DNA of 64,000 nt from Clostridium sulfidigenes (lineage in GTDB: Bacteria > Bacillota > Clostridia > Clostridiales > Clostridiaceae), in assembly GCF_000732635.1 (NCBI RefSeq), contig NZ_JPMD01000004.1, forward strand, positions 1 through 64,000, written 5' to 3'. Each line of letters starts with the position of its first letter. Position 1 is the stretch's first letter. Made by a program: the position numbers and the translations under genes. The notes below the pieces were generated by a model. The model saw only the letters and a list, made by a program, of their open reading frames with translations, made no database searches and was not told where the DNA came from. Positions 42,766 through 52,760 of this stretch are shown one piece after another.

Positions 42766-44219
42766 TGAAAAGTTATAATAAAGTTATCTTTGAACTATCA
42801 TGTGAGGGTAAAGTAGGTTATACGCTTCCACAAATAGATGTGGAGGATATAAATATAGAGTCTGTTATACCTAAAAATATGTTAAGAGAAGAGGAGGCAT
42901 ATCTTCCACAAGTAAGTGAAGTTGATGTAGTTAGACATTACACTGCTCTTTCTAATAAAAACTATTGTGTAGATAAGGGGTTCTATCCTCTAGGGTCTTG
43001 TACTATGAAATATAATCCTAAAATTAATGAAGATGTGGCTATGTTTTCTGGTTTTAGTAAAATTCATCCTAAAGAATCAGCAGAAAATGTACAAGGTGCA
43101 TTAGAACTTATCCACGACCTTTCCTTAAAGTTATGTGAAATTACAGGTATGGATGATTTTACATTGCAACCCGCTGCTGGAGCTCATGGTGAATTCACAG
43201 GACTTTTATTAATAAAAGCATATCATGAAAGTAGAAATGATTTTAAACGTAAAAAAATAATAGTTCCTGACTCAGCTCATGGTACAAATCCTGCAAGTGC
43301 AAAAGTGGCAGGTTTTGAAATAGTTGAAATTAAATCTGATAAGGATGGATTGGTTTCAATAGAAGAACTAAAAAAAGTTTTAAATGATGAAATAGCGGGA
43401 CTGATGCTTACAAATCCAAATACTTTAGGTTTGTTTGAGAAAAATATAGAGGATATAAGTAAGTTGGTTCATGAAGCAGGCGGACTTTTATACTATGATG
43501 GAGCAAACTTAAATGCTATTATGGGAAAAGCTCGTCCTGGTGATATGGGATTTGATGTGTGTCATTTAAATCTTCATAAAACATTTTCAACACCACATGG
43601 TGGTGGTGGTCCAGGAGCAGGTCCAGTAGGCGTATGTGGTAAACTTTCTAAGTTTCTTCCGGTTCCAATTATAAAAAAGGAAGAAGAGAAGTTTGTATTT
43701 GATTATGATAGACCTGATTCTATTGGAAAAGTAAGAAGTTTTTATGGGAACTTTGGAGTGTTAGTTAGAGCATATACCTATATACTAACTATGGGAAGAG
43801 AAGGACTGAAAGCTGCTTCAGAGAATGCTGTATTAAATGCAAATTATATAAAAGAAGCTTTGAAAGATTATTATAAGGTAGCTATAGATGAGGTATGTAA
43901 GCATGAAGTTATCTTTGCTGGTTTAAAAGATAACCCAAATCATATATCAACTTTAGATGTAGCTAAAAGATTGATTGACTATGGTGTACATCCACCAACA
44001 GTTTATTTTCCTCTAATAGTTGAAGATGCTCTTATGATAGAACCAACTGAAAGTGAAAGCTTAGAGTCCATCAATGAGTTTGTTGAAGTTATGAAGATAA
44101 TAGCTATAGAAGCTAAGGAGAATCCAGAAGTTTTACATGAAGCTCCTCAAAATGCTTTAGTAAGAAGGTTAGATCAAGTTAAAGCAGCCAGAACACCAAT
44201 TTTAAAGTGGAGTAAATAA
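42765..44219 (+). CDS. gcvPB: Glycine dehydrogenase (decarboxylating) subunit 2
   Basis: 484 aa PLP enzyme. The cofactor lysine is in [23 protein letters not shown] near residue 272. Other hallmarks are [13 protein letters not shown] and [14 protein letters not shown]. It decarboxylates glycine with GcvPA. Start ATG 42765 overlaps the gcvPA stop (TAATG). A hairpin lies downstream before lpd. Confidence 0.95.
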   Translation: MKSYNKVIFELSCEGKVGYTLPQIDVEDINIESVIPKNMLREEEAYLPQVSEVDVVRHYTALSNKNYCVDKGFYPLGSCTMKYNPKINEDVAMFSGFSKIHPKESAENVQGALELIHDLSLKLCEITGMDDFTLQPAAGAHGEFTGLLLIKAYHESRNDFKRKKIIVPDSAHGTNPASAKVAGFEIVEIKSDKDGLVSIEELKKVLNDEIAGLMLTNPNTLGLFEKNIEDISKLVHEAGGLLYYDGANLNAIMGKARPGDMGFDVCHLNLHKTFSTPHGGGGPGAGPVGVCGKLSKFLPVPIIKKEEEKFVFDYDRPDSIGKVRSFYGNFGVLVRAYTYILTMGREGLKAASENAVLNANYIKEALKDYYKVAIDEVCKHEVIFAGLKDNPNHISTLDVAKRLIDYGVHPPTVYFPLIVEDALMIEPTESESLESINEFVEVMKIIAIEAKENPEVLHEAPQNALVRRLDQVKAARTPILKWSK

Positions 44220-44247
44220 TTCTTTAGTAGTTAATGTTAAAATTCAT

Positions 44248-44287
44248 AGGCATTAGTATAATAATGTCAAAGATTATGCTAATGCCT
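44248..44287 (+). terminator. Hairpin between gcvPB and lpd, possible partial terminator
   Basis: AGGCATTAGTATAAT (44248-44262) pairs with ATTATGCTAATGCCT (44273-44287) with one G-U. The tail is AT-rich without a clear T-run, so partial termination or mRNA processing is possible. Confidence 0.45.
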
Positions 44288-44362
44288 TAAAATTTTAATT
44301 AAAATAAGTTTGTATTTAAAGTTAACGTAACATTCATACAGAATATATTAAGGAGTGTAGTT

Positions 44363-45745
44363 ATGAAAGATATAATTGTAATAGGTGGAGGACCCGGTGG
44401 TTATGTTGCTGCAATTAGGGCAGCACAATTAGGAGCAAAGGTGTGTCTTATAGAAAAAGAAAGTTTAGGTGGGACATGTCTAAATTATGGGTGTATTCCA
44501 ACTAAAACCATATATAGAACTGCAGAACTTTTTAATAATCTAAGGCATATTGAAGACTTTGGTATTAAAGCATATAATCCTGAAATAGATGTAGATAAGA
44601 TTCAAGAAAGAAAAGGAAACATCATAAAAACTTTAGTAACTGGAATAGAAGCCCTCTTAAAGGGAAATAATGTAGAACTTATAAGAGGTAAGGCTACATT
44701 AATTGATAAAAATACTGTAACAGTAGTATGCAACGAAGAAGAAATAACTATTAAAGGTAAAAATATAATTATAGCTACTGGATCTAAGACCGAAATTCCA
44801 TCCATTGAAGGAGTATATGATAGTAAAAACATTATAACAAGCACTGAACTTTTAGATTTTAATCACATACCAAAATCCTTAGTAGTTATAGGTGGTGGAG
44901 TAATTGGAATGGAGTTTGCCAGTATCTTTAATGCTATGGGAAGTAAAGTTACAGTGATAGTTGCGAGAAATTCTATACTATATGATATAGATAGAGATAT
45001 TTCAAAGAGATATTCAGCTATGGCAAAAAAGTCTGGAATAGATATTCTTACTTCAACTAAGGTTATGAGTTTTAGAGAGGCCGAAGAAATAGTTATACAA
45101 TGTCAAGGTAAAAAAGGTGACTTTGAAGTAAGAGGAGAAAAAGTACTCCTTGCAAAAGGAAGAAAACCTAATTATGAAGGTATCGATATAGATAATTTAG
45201 GAATAGATACTCATAAAAAAGGTATAGTAGTTGATGAAAATTATGAAACTTCTTTAAATGGGGTATATGCTATTGGAGATGTTAATGGAATTTCACTACT
45301 TGCTCATGCAGCTTCCTATCAAGGAGTAGAAGTTGTGGAACATATATTATTAAATAAGCCTTGTCATAAAGCTGTAATTCCTTCGTGTATTTTCACTTTT
45401 CCTGAGATAGCAGTAGTTGGAATTACAGAAGAAGAAGCTAAAGAGAAAGGAATAAACTATAAAAAGAATAAGTTTTTGTTTGGTGCTAATGGAAAAGCAT
45501 TAGCCTTAGGAGAAGGAGAAGGATTAGTAAAAGTTATAAGTGATGAAAATAATATAATTTTAGGCGTGCATATTCTTGGCCCACATGGGTCTGATTTAAT
45601 ATTAGAGGGAACTATAATGGTTGAAAAGAAAATGACTGTGTCAGATCTAAAAGAAGTAGTTCATAGTCATCCAACCTTAGGGGAGGCACTACATGAGGCT
45701 GTTTTAGGATTAAACAAAGAGGCTATACACAGTCTAAATAAGTAA
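44363..45745 (+). CDS. lpdA: Dihydrolipoyl dehydrogenase (L protein)
   Basis: 460 aa flavoprotein disulfide reductase. FAD motif VIGGGPGGYVAAIRAAQLG, redox pair in GGTCLNYGCIPTK near residue 39-44, NAD motif VIGGGVIGMEFA near 172, FAD-contact YAIGDVNG, and C-terminal His-Glu in VHSHPTLGEALHEAV. It reoxidises lipoyl-H protein with NAD+. No N-terminal lipoyl domain. Start ATG 44363 after AAGGAGTG. It lies in the gcv group, likely co-expressed. Confidence 0.93.
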   Translation: MKDIIVIGGGPGGYVAAIRAAQLGAKVCLIEKESLGGTCLNYGCIPTKTIYRTAELFNNLRHIEDFGIKAYNPEIDVDKIQERKGNIIKTLVTGIEALLKGNNVELIRGKATLIDKNTVTVVCNEEEITIKGKNIIIATGSKTEIPSIEGVYDSKNIITSTELLDFNHIPKSLVVIGGGVIGMEFASIFNAMGSKVTVIVARNSILYDIDRDISKRYSAMAKKSGIDILTSTKVMSFREAEEIVIQCQGKKGDFEVRGEKVLLAKGRKPNYEGIDIDNLGIDTHKKGIVVDENYETSLNGVYAIGDVNGISLLAHAASYQGVEVVEHILLNKPCHKAVIPSCIFTFPEIAVVGITEEEAKEKGINYKKNKFLFGANGKALALGEGEGLVKVISDENNIILGVHILGPHGSDLILEGTIMVEKKMTVSDLKEVVHSHPTLGEALHEAVLGLNKEAIHSLNK

Positions 45746-45794
45746 ATATTATTTTCAATATACATTATGTTTATCAAAATAAAAAGGAGAAAAG

Positions 45795-46778
45795 ATGAGA
45801 TACATTGATAATAATTGCACAGATCCTTATTTTAATTTAGCTCTAGAGGAATATTTATTAAGAGAAAAAAAGGGTGAATATTTTGTACTTTGGAGAGATG
45901 AACCTTGTATAGTGATTGGAAAAAATCAAAATACTCTATCAGAAATCAATGAGGAATATATAAAAAAGCATGATATAAAAGTTGTGAGAAGACAAAGTGG
46001 AGGCGGAGCTGTTTTTCATGATCTTGGGAATTTAAACTTTACATTTATAGTTGAGGATGATGGAAAAAAGTTTAATGATTTTGAGACATTTGTTATTCCA
46101 ATCATCGGTGTATTAAATGAATTAGGTATAAAGGCAGAATTTTCAGGAAGAAATGATCTTTTAATAGATGGTAAGAAGTTTTCAGGAAATGCTCAATGTA
46201 AATATAAAAATAGAGTAATGCATCATGGAACTTTATTATTTTCTTCTGACATAGTTAATTTAAGTGATGCTCTAATTTCTAAACCCTTAAAGTTCTCAGA
46301 TAAAGCAGTTAAATCTGTATCGAGTAGAATTACAAATATTAGTGAGCATCTACATGAATCCCTTGATGTTATGGACTTTAAAAATAAAATATTCGAGTAT
46401 ATCAGTAGAAAAGAAAAAGAGAAGGTTATAACTACTTTAGATAATGAGGAAATTGAAAAGGTTAAAAATTTAGTTAAAACTAAATATGAAACTTGGCAGT
46501 GGAATTTTGGACAGTCACCAAAATATAATTTTTATAATGAAAAAAAATTATCTGCTGGTACTATAGAGTTAAGTATTGATGTTGAAAAAGGTACAATAAA
46601 GAACATAAATATCTTTGGAGATTTCTTTGGAGAAGAAAATATTGAAGATATTGAAAGGGCTCTTATAGGTAAAGAGCATAACATTGAAGAAATTAAGGAA
46701 GTTATAGGCAATATTGATATAACCAATTACTTCGGAAATATAAGTAAGGAAGATTTTATAAGTTTATTTTTTGTATAA
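45795..46778 (+). CDS. lplA: Lipoate-protein ligase A
   Basis: 327 aa. Catalytic block VVRRQSGGGAVFHDLGNLNFTFI near residue 63 and lysine in FSGRNDLLIDGKKFSGNAQ near residue 134 fit BPL/LplA ligases; the C-terminal accessory domain (KYNFYNEKKLSAGTIELSIDVEKGTIKNINIFGDFFG) is present. It charges H protein with lipoate using ATP. Start ATG 45795 after AAAAGGAG. Last gene of the gcv group, ending at a terminator at 46851. Confidence 0.93.
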   Translation: MRYIDNNCTDPYFNLALEEYLLREKKGEYFVLWRDEPCIVIGKNQNTLSEINEEYIKKHDIKVVRRQSGGGAVFHDLGNLNFTFIVEDDGKKFNDFETFVIPIIGVLNELGIKAEFSGRNDLLIDGKKFSGNAQCKYKNRVMHHGTLLFSSDIVNLSDALISKPLKFSDKAVKSVSSRITNISEHLHESLDVMDFKNKIFEYISRKEKEKVITTLDNEEIEKVKNLVKTKYETWQWNFGQSPKYNFYNEKKLSAGTIELSIDVEKGTIKNINIFGDFFGEENIEDIERALIGKEHNIEEIKEVIGNIDITNYFGNISKEDFISLFFV

Positions 46779-46850
46779 TAGTATTAAGTCTATAGAAACA
46801 TTCAGAAAATAAAGAGTAATGGATTGCAATAAAGTTTAAATAATGACTAA

Positions 46851-46893
46851 AAAGGATTATCTTGAAATAACTTTGAGATAATCCTTTATTTTT
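46851..46893 (+). terminator. Terminator of the gcv-lpd-lplA group
   Basis: AAAGGATTATCT (46851-46862) pairs with AGATAATCCTTT (46876-46887), then T-rich. Confidence 0.82.
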
Positions 46894-47032
46894 GCAATAT
46901 GCAAAAGGAAAATTAGGAAGGATTTAAGAAATATTAGAGTTAGTATATAATTAAAGATAGGAAGTATACGGATTAATATGCTACTACAGGTTTATGAATA
47001 ATAAGAACTAAAGTTAAAGGTGGAGAAAATAA

Positions 47033-47824
47033 ATGATATATGATTTTCATACTCATTCTAATAATTCCTTTGATTCTAAAGAAAAGTTAGAGGATATGTG
47101 CATTTCTGCTATAGAAAAAGGAATTACCCATATAGGATTTACAGAGCATTTTTGTTTAAATAGTATAAGAAAAACATATGGATATATGAATTTTGATAGG
47201 TTTAGTAGAGATACACTAGAAGCTAAAACTAAGTTCTCTAAACAATTAAATATATATAAAGGTATAGAAATTTGTGAGCCACATCTTATGAATGATGATT
47301 ATAAGGATGCACTTGAGAGCTTGAATATAGATATGATTTTGGGATCTGTACATAATATAAGAAATATGGGGCTTAGGGATTTGATTAAGACTTATGATTA
47401 CAAGAAAGCCTATGAACTTTATTTTCAAGAAGTTTATGATATGGTTAAAAATGCAGACTTTGATATAGCTGCTCATATAGATTTATTGAATCGATATGCT
47501 TATAAAACTATAGGAACATATGACTTTAAAGATAATATAGAGATGATAGAAGAGATCTTTAAACTTATAATAAAAAGAGAAAAGGGAATAGAAATAAATA
47601 CTTCTGTCTTTAGAGGCAGAGAAGACAATATGGAGAATTCTTTAAAGCTTATAAAGCTATATAAATCCTTAGGTGGTGAAATAATAACTGTTGGTTCGGA
47701 TGCTCACAAGGCTGAGGATGTGGGACAATACTGTAAAGAGTCACTAAAGATAATAAGTGAACTTGGATTTAAGTATATATTTACCTTTGAAGAAAGACAT
47801 GCTATAGGAAATAGGATAGTGTAA
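47033..47824 (+). CDS. PHP-domain histidinol-phosphatase-like protein (HisJ type)
   Basis: 263 aa. Metal-binding PHP motifs: YDFHTHSNNSFDS (HxH) near residue 4, HIGFTEHFC near 37, GSVHNI near 104, DIAAHIDLLNRY near 144, and the late GSDAHKAEDVG near 222. HisJ-type members dephosphorylate histidinol phosphate, but no his genes lie near, so the substrate is open. Start ATG 47033 after AAAGGTGG. Confidence 0.85.
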   Translation: MIYDFHTHSNNSFDSKEKLEDMCISAIEKGITHIGFTEHFCLNSIRKTYGYMNFDRFSRDTLEAKTKFSKQLNIYKGIEICEPHLMNDDYKDALESLNIDMILGSVHNIRNMGLRDLIKTYDYKKAYELYFQEVYDMVKNADFDIAAHIDLLNRYAYKTIGTYDFKDNIEMIEEIFKLIIKREKGIEINTSVFRGREDNMENSLKLIKLYKSLGGEIITVGSDAHKAEDVGQYCKESLKIISELGFKYIFTFEERHAIGNRIV

Positions 47825-47978
47825 GAAGATTAATTGTTATGATTTAGCTTAAGAGAAGAATTAAAAGAAAGAGTAGTACTGTGGAATGGATGACTTCTAT
47901 TATGAAACTGTAGTTATATGGGTAATGTTAAAATAATAAATAAAAATTATATATATGATACTAATGGGGGACGAATAA

Positions 47979-48977
47979 ATGAATACAATAATTCAAAGTA
48001 AGATAGATACATTTGCAGATTATACAATTCAATTAAGCAAAGCTATTAAGTGGGACTATAAGTTGTCTCATATGTTATGCTCAATGTTATATACAAATGA
48101 AGAAAGAATGTTAGATCCAAATCGTATAAGAGAAATGAAAGATTACATTAAAAGGAGTACATCAATATTTTCTAGTTTTAAAGGACAAACAATTCTCATT
48201 ACAGCCACAATGCTTTCTTTAGATGAAAATCCGGAAAGGTTATTCGAAAATACAAAAATAGTATATACTAAAATGAAACAACAGGGATTTTATAGTTCAG
48301 AGTATCTTACCATTGCTGCAATTCAAGTTGCAAAGATGAAAAATTGCTCAGAAGCAGAATATGATAAGGTTATTAGTCGTATGAAACAGATTTATGATGG
48401 GTTAAAAAAAGTACATCCATTTTTAACAGGTAATGATGATTATATCTATATTGCAATGTTAGCAATGACCAATATTGAGGTGAATTTAGCTATTGAGCGT
48501 ATAGTATCTATAGAAAAAAGATTAAAGCAAACTCTTGGTGGTGGAAATGATATGCAAGCCTTAGCATTAGTATTGCTTCTTAACGATAATAATGACGATG
48601 AGTTATGTAGAAAAGTAATAGAACTTAATAATTATTTGAAAGAGAAAAATTATAAACTACGTCATAATGGTATGATGTCTACGCTTGGAGTACTTGCCAT
48701 GACAGCTAATAATATGCAACTTATAGCAGAGGAATTAGTAGAAGGTGCAGAATACTTAAAAGAGAAAAAAGGCTTTGGAATATTTTCTATTAGTAAAGTA
48801 CAGCGTGCTATGTTTTCTGCAAATTTTGTAGCACTTCATTATATTGGTGATATAAAGAATGATATAGCAGAGGGAACTGTATCAACTAATATTACAAATA
48901 TCATTATTGCTCAGCAAATGGCTGTTATTGCAGCAACTATAGCTGCTACTACAGCAGCTACATCTTCATCCCAATAA
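47979..48977 (+). CDS. DUF4003 family protein
   Basis: 332 aa, mostly helical. Blocks such as IDTFADYTIQLSKAIKWDYKLSHMLCSMLY, EYLTIAAIQVAKMKN and GLKKVHPFLTGNDDYIYIAMLAM are typical for DUF4003. Function unknown. The C-terminus turns Ala/Thr-rich (VIAATIAATTAATSSSQ). ATG 47979 after ATGGGGGACG. Its stop faces a palindromic element at 49096-49175. Confidence 0.75.
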   Translation: MNTIIQSKIDTFADYTIQLSKAIKWDYKLSHMLCSMLYTNEERMLDPNRIREMKDYIKRSTSIFSSFKGQTILITATMLSLDENPERLFENTKIVYTKMKQQGFYSSEYLTIAAIQVAKMKNCSEAEYDKVISRMKQIYDGLKKVHPFLTGNDDYIYIAMLAMTNIEVNLAIERIVSIEKRLKQTLGGGNDMQALALVLLLNDNNDDELCRKVIELNNYLKEKNYKLRHNGMMSTLGVLAMTANNMQLIAEELVEGAEYLKEKKGFGIFSISKVQRAMFSANFVALHYIGDIKNDIAEGTVSTNITNIIIAQQMAVIAATIAATTAATSSSQ

Positions 48978-49095
48978 GAAATATTAAAGAATTAGGATAT
49001 GATGCGTATCTGAAAATAAGAGTCTGTTAAAATTATTAGTTGGTTAGTTTTAATATAAAAAAAATAAGTATTTTACTTAGAGCTACAAAATATAA

Positions 49096-49175
49096 GAGGC
49101 TTTTGCAAAGCACATTGATAATATTATATAGAGTATTTAAGATGCGCTTTAATATTATCGTTAGCGAAAGCCCCT
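49096..49175. other. Palindromic structured element with possible pseudoknot
   Basis: Between convergent genes. Nested complementary segments: GGCTTTTGC (49098-49106) with GCGAAAGCC (49164-49172), one G-U, and GATAATATTA (49117-49126) with TAATATTATC (49150-49159). A further pair, AAAGCACAT (49107-49115) with ATGCGCTTT (49142-49150), crosses the second and overlaps its second arm by one base, so it is an alternative or a pseudoknot. It could be a bidirectional terminator, a small RNA or a MITE-like remnant. A T-rich stretch follows on the plus strand (49183-49195). Confidence 0.5.
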
Positions 49176-49186
49176 TTGATTTATAT

Positions 49187-49876
49187 TTATTTTTCAAGGA
49201 TATTTTTAAGATCCATTAGATTGGTAATTTTGTAGGTTGGTTTAATTGAGGTGTTATTTATAATGTTATTGGGATTAAACCAGCATGTATCTATACCTGA
49301 ATTGAGTCCACCTTGTATATCCGAAGTTAAGCTATCCCCAACTATTAGAACCTTACTTTTATCACTATAATTTATACTATTTAGAGCATATTCAAATATT
49401 TTAGGATCAGGTTTAGATATGTTAATTTCTTCAGATACCACTACATTTTCAAAGTATTTTCCTATTATAGATTTTCTTATCCTATTATCTTGAACATCTT
49501 TAAGGCCATTAGTCACGATAAGGAGCTTGTACTTTTTATAAAGATTCTCTATAAGAGCTAAGCTATCATTATATAAAAATGATGCATAGGATAGATGCTT
49601 TATATATGCCTTAGCAAATTTTTCTTCATCAAAATTAAAGTTTAGACTTTTTATAAGTCTCTTAAATCTCTCAATATTTAAATTACTTTGGATAATAAGT
49701 CCATTCTCAAATTCCTTCCATACTACTGAGTTTATATCCTTGTATACTTTTAAATGATAATTTTCATCATAGTCTATATTGAACTCCATCATGGTATTTT
49801 TAAGAGCTTCTCTTTCAGATTTTTCAAAATCAAATAAGGTTTCATCTGCGTCAAAAATTATAACTTCGTATTTCAT
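49187..49876 (-). CDS. HAD-family hydrolase (YjjG-like nucleotidase)
   Basis: 229 aa. HAD motif I FDADETLFDF near residue 8, motif II IVTNG near 118, motif III KPDPKIFEYAL near 152, motif IV VGDSLTSDIQGG. This pattern fits YjjG/YfnB phosphatases acting on pyrimidine nucleotides or similar; the actual substrate is unknown. Start ATG 49876 after GGAGG. Confidence 0.87.
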   Translation of the reverse strand: MKYEVIIFDADETLFDFEKSEREALKNTMMEFNIDYDENYHLKVYKDINSVVWKEFENGLIIQSNLNIERFKRLIKSLNFNFDEEKFAKAYIKHLSYASFLYNDSLALIENLYKKYKLLIVTNGLKDVQDNRIRKSIIGKYFENVVVSEEINISKPDPKIFEYALNSINYSDKSKVLIVGDSLTSDIQGGLNSGIDTCWFNPNNIINNTSIKPTYKITNLMDLKNILEK

Positions 49877-50165
49877 AATAAACCTCCAATAAAGATAATC
49901 TATATAATTATAACTTAGAATTCCTTTATGACCAAGGTAATAAAGAAAATAATTTATTTTAAAAGTTTAAAATATAAGTTATTGAAGCAAACAAAATAAA
50001 TGGTAGATTAGAGAATGGAATAATGATGGTAATTTTTAAGATAGAATATGATAAATAAAGTTTTATAGTGAAATAGATATTGAATAATACTTTTATATTT
50101 GCATAGAAATAATATATAATTAAGCTAAATATATAAAGAAATATAGTGTAAGGAAGTGGATGAGT

Positions 50166-50543
50166 ATGGGATTATTTAGTAGTGTAATAGGAAATGCATC
50201 AGAAGTAGATATTAGTAAAATTAGAGAAGAGTATATGAAGCTATTAGGTTCTAATGAACAAATAGAGAAAGCGTATAAACTAATAAGAGATATGATTATA
50301 TTTACTAATAAAAGATTGATTATAATAGACAAGCAAGGAATGACTGGGAAAAAGATAGAATATCATTCAATACCATATAGAGCAATTACTAATTTTAAAG
50401 TTGAGACATCAGGACATTTTGATTTAGATGCAGAGCTAAAAATATATGTCTCAGGAATGAGCATGCCAATAGAAAAGACTTTTAGTAGTAGCTGTAATAT
50501 ATATGAAGTACAATCAATACTAGCAGAGTATTGTAGTAAGTAA
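50166..50543 (+). CDS. Bacterial PH-domain protein (PF08000)
   Basis: 125 aa. MGLFSSVIGNASEVDISKIREEYMKLL, the LIRDMIIFTNKRLIIIDKQGMTGKKIEYHSIPYRAI core and the C-terminal IYEVQSILAEY match bPH_1 (DUF1696) proteins, which form rings of unknown role. The start was set at ATG 50166, better spaced from AGGAAG than ATG 50160. A terminator follows at 50596. Confidence 0.85.
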   Translation: MGLFSSVIGNASEVDISKIREEYMKLLGSNEQIEKAYKLIRDMIIFTNKRLIIIDKQGMTGKKIEYHSIPYRAITNFKVETSGHFDLDAELKIYVSGMSMPIEKTFSSSCNIYEVQSILAEYCSK

Positions 50544-50595
50544 TAGGTATAGTACATTATAATAAATTATACATGAACAAAATAGTATACGATTC

Positions 50596-50636
50596 AAAAA
50601 AGCATTAATTTTATGTAGATTAGTGCTTTTTTATTT
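50596..50636 (+). terminator. Intrinsic terminator
   Basis: AAAAAAGCATTAAT (50596-50609) pairs with ATTAGTGCTTTTTT (50619-50632), one G-U, with T-rich tail. Confidence 0.82.
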
Positions 50637-50728
50637 TAGGATTATCATGAACTAGAGTAAAAGATGGAATATTACAATAGACAATTTATTTTTACGTGAT
50701 ATTATTAATTTAAGGGTATATCTAAATT

Positions 50729-51187
50729 ATGGAATTTAAATTTAAAAAACCAACAGAAGTAGATGCAAAGCATATAGCAACCTGGAAATATGAAGGAAAG
50801 TATTCTTTTTATAATAATGATAAAACTGAAGCTAAGCAACAATGGGCATTAAACATTCATAAAGAAGAAAATACATTTGCCATATATAATGAAAAGGATG
50901 AATTAATAGGAAATTGCAGTTTCGATTTTGATGATGGTGAATTTATATTGGAACTACAGATGAAGCCAGATTTAACTGGAGGAGGAACAGGAACGGAGTT
51001 TGTTAGAGCCATACTAAACTTTGGTAAGAATACCTACAATTTTAATGAAATAAGTCTTTTGGTTGCTAAGTTTAATGAAAGAGCTATAAAAATTTATAAG
51101 AAGTTAGGATTTGAAAAGACTGAAGAGTTTATATGGAAGGTAAACGGAGAAGAAAAAGAATTTATAGCCATGGTGAAAAATTATTAG
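50729..51187 (+). CDS. GNAT family N-acetyltransferase
   Basis: 152 aa. Pattern of RimJ/RimL-like GNATs: IATWKYEGKYSFYN, NEKDELIGNCSFDF, LQMKPDLTGGGTGTEFVRAIL (acetyl-CoA loop, modified), and LLVAKFNERAIKIYKKLGFEKTEEF. The start ATG 50729 has only a weak ribosome binding site. Substrate unknown. First of three genes on the strand. Confidence 0.83.
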   Translation: MEFKFKKPTEVDAKHIATWKYEGKYSFYNNDKTEAKQQWALNIHKEENTFAIYNEKDELIGNCSFDFDDGEFILELQMKPDLTGGGTGTEFVRAILNFGKNTYNFNEISLLVAKFNERAIKIYKKLGFEKTEEFIWKVNGEEKEFIAMVKNY

Positions 51188-51205
51188 CTGAGGAGGGGAT
51201 AATAT

Positions 51206-51556
51206 ATGAAAGTATTATTTCATATTGATGAGTTAAATAAATGGGATATGACTGTAACAAATGTAAAAAATATGATTAATTTTAGCAGAGAAAGTGAAGA
51301 AAAGGTTGAAATAGAAGTAGTAGCTAATGGGGAAGCCGTATTTAGATTTAAGAAAAATGAGGATGCTAATTCTAGCTATTCTGTAGAATTTGAAAGTTTA
51401 TTTACTGATGATGTAAAAATTGTAGCTTGTAATAATGCTCTATCTAAGTTTTATATATCGAAGGATGAAATATTTGAATTTATAGAAGTGGTTCCTGCTG
51501 GAGTAGTTGAAATTGTAAAGAAGCAAGAAGATGGCTTTACTTATATAAAACCTTAG
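51206..51556 (+). CDS. DsrE-family protein
   Basis: 116 aa. MKVLFHIDELNKWDMTVTNVKNMI and KVEIEVVANGEAVFRF, VKIVACNNAL and VVPAGVVEIVKKQEDGFTYIKP fit the DsrE/DsrF-like fold with a conserved cysteine (about residue 76). Related proteins handle sulfur transfer; not shown here. Strong ribosome binding site GAGGAGGGG. Gap of 18 bp from the GNAT gene, suggesting an operon. Confidence 0.83.
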   Translation: MKVLFHIDELNKWDMTVTNVKNMINFSRESEEKVEIEVVANGEAVFRFKKNEDANSSYSVEFESLFTDDVKIVACNNALSKFYISKDEIFEFIEVVPAGVVEIVKKQEDGFTYIKP

Positions 51557-51603
51557 CAGGTAGCTATCAAACATAAGATAAAATTAGCTGAGATTAGGAG
51601 AAG

Positions 51604-52029
51604 ATGATGAATATAAGAGTAGATAAAAGTTGTGATAATGTAGATTGGAGCTTAATACCAGAGATATTAAAGCTAGGTGGTATGGGGTATTTTGATACAG
51701 AGACTCACAAGAAGGCCTTTGAAAATAGTTATACCACTGTATTTGTATATGATAATGATAAGCTCATTGGCTTCGGAAGAGCATTATCAGATGGAATGTA
51801 TCAAGGAGCAATTTACGATGTTGCTATACTTTCACAGTATCAAGGAAAAGGCATAGGAAAGTTAATTGTAAATACTATATTAGAATCAATTCAAGGATGT
51901 AATGTTATATTATACGCTGCAAAGGGTAAGGAAGGTTTCTATAGTAGCCTTAATTTTCGAAGAATGAAAACTGGAATGGCTTTATTTAATAATGCTGAAA
52001 AAATGAAAGAAAAGGGATTTACTGAATAG
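51604..52029 (+). CDS. GNAT family N-acetyltransferase
   Basis: 141 aa. YDNDKLIGFGRALSDGMYQGAIYDVAILSQYQGKGIGKLIVNTIL contains the acetyl-CoA-binding Q/RxxGxG/A segment (QYQGKGIG). A short C-terminus, KGKEGFYSSLNFRRMKTGM, fits small GNATs. ATG 51604 or 51607 after TTAGGAGAAG. Substrate unknown. Confidence 0.87.
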   Translation: MMNIRVDKSCDNVDWSLIPEILKLGGMGYFDTETHKKAFENSYTTVFVYDNDKLIGFGRALSDGMYQGAIYDVAILSQYQGKGIGKLIVNTILESIQGCNVILYAAKGKEGFYSSLNFRRMKTGMALFNNAEKMKEKGFTE

Positions 52030-52114
52030 GGATTCTAAAAACTTTGTATACAGAAGGAAGAAGGTTTGATATAATTTCTAATTGAATAAATAACTAGTGA
52101 CTAGGGGTGAAGAG

Positions 52115-52702
52115 ATGAGGGAACTAAAAAACATAGAAGAGAAAATTCTTGATAGAGCACTATATCTTTTTGGAAAGAATGGGTCTACAAATGTTTCTAT
52201 TAGAACTATTGCAAAGGAAGCAGAAGTAAATGTTAGTGCTATAAACTATTACTTTGGAAGTAAGGAAAATATGCTGAGTAATGTTCAGGAGTTTTATATA
52301 GATAATACAATATTAGCTTATTCAGAGTTAGATAATGAAGAATTAAGTGATGAAGAAAAGGTTATTTTGTGTGCCAATGAAATAATGGAGTATGCCTTAA
52401 GGTATCCAGGAGTTCTTGTAATGCAAAGGGAGGCCGCTGAATTAGAAGAAAAGGATGAAATGGCTACTAAAATTATTAATACTACTAAAGAAATGCACAA
52501 TAAATTAAATAACATATTATCTAGAGTAATTGGTAGTGAAGGTAAGATTTTTGAATACGATAGAATGATATTCTTATCATCAATACTACACCCAACTAAC
52601 GGCTCAAAGATTGAAGAATTTAATGAAGAATTTATGGAAAATAAACAAGTTAGAATAGAATATATTAAATATATTCTAAATAGGTTAAAGAATAATAAAT
52701 AA
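52115..52702 (+). CDS. TetR family transcriptional regulator
   Basis: 195 aa. Helix-turn-helix at residues about 8-55 (EEKILDRALYLFGKNGSTNVSIRTIAKEAEVNVSAINYYFGSKENML). The start was set at ATG 52115 after AGGGGTGAAGAG; the GTG at 52097 is unlikely. A terminator separates it from the enoate-reductase-like gene 228 bp downstream, which it might regulate. Confidence 0.87.
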   Translation: MRELKNIEEKILDRALYLFGKNGSTNVSIRTIAKEAEVNVSAINYYFGSKENMLSNVQEFYIDNTILAYSELDNEELSDEEKVILCANEIMEYALRYPGVLVMQREAAELEEKDEMATKIINTTKEMHNKLNNILSRVIGSEGKIFEYDRMIFLSSILHPTNGSKIEEFNEEFMENKQVRIEYIKYILNRLKNNK

Positions 52703-52717
52703 ATAAATACTAGCTAT

Positions 52718-52760
52718 AAAAATAGGATATCTCTTAATTAAGAGATATCCTATTTTTATT
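52718..52760 (+). terminator. Strong intrinsic terminator
   Basis: Eighteen-bp perfect stem AAAAATAGGATATCTCTT (52718-52735) with AAGAGATATCCTATTTTT (52740-52757). Confidence 0.88.
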
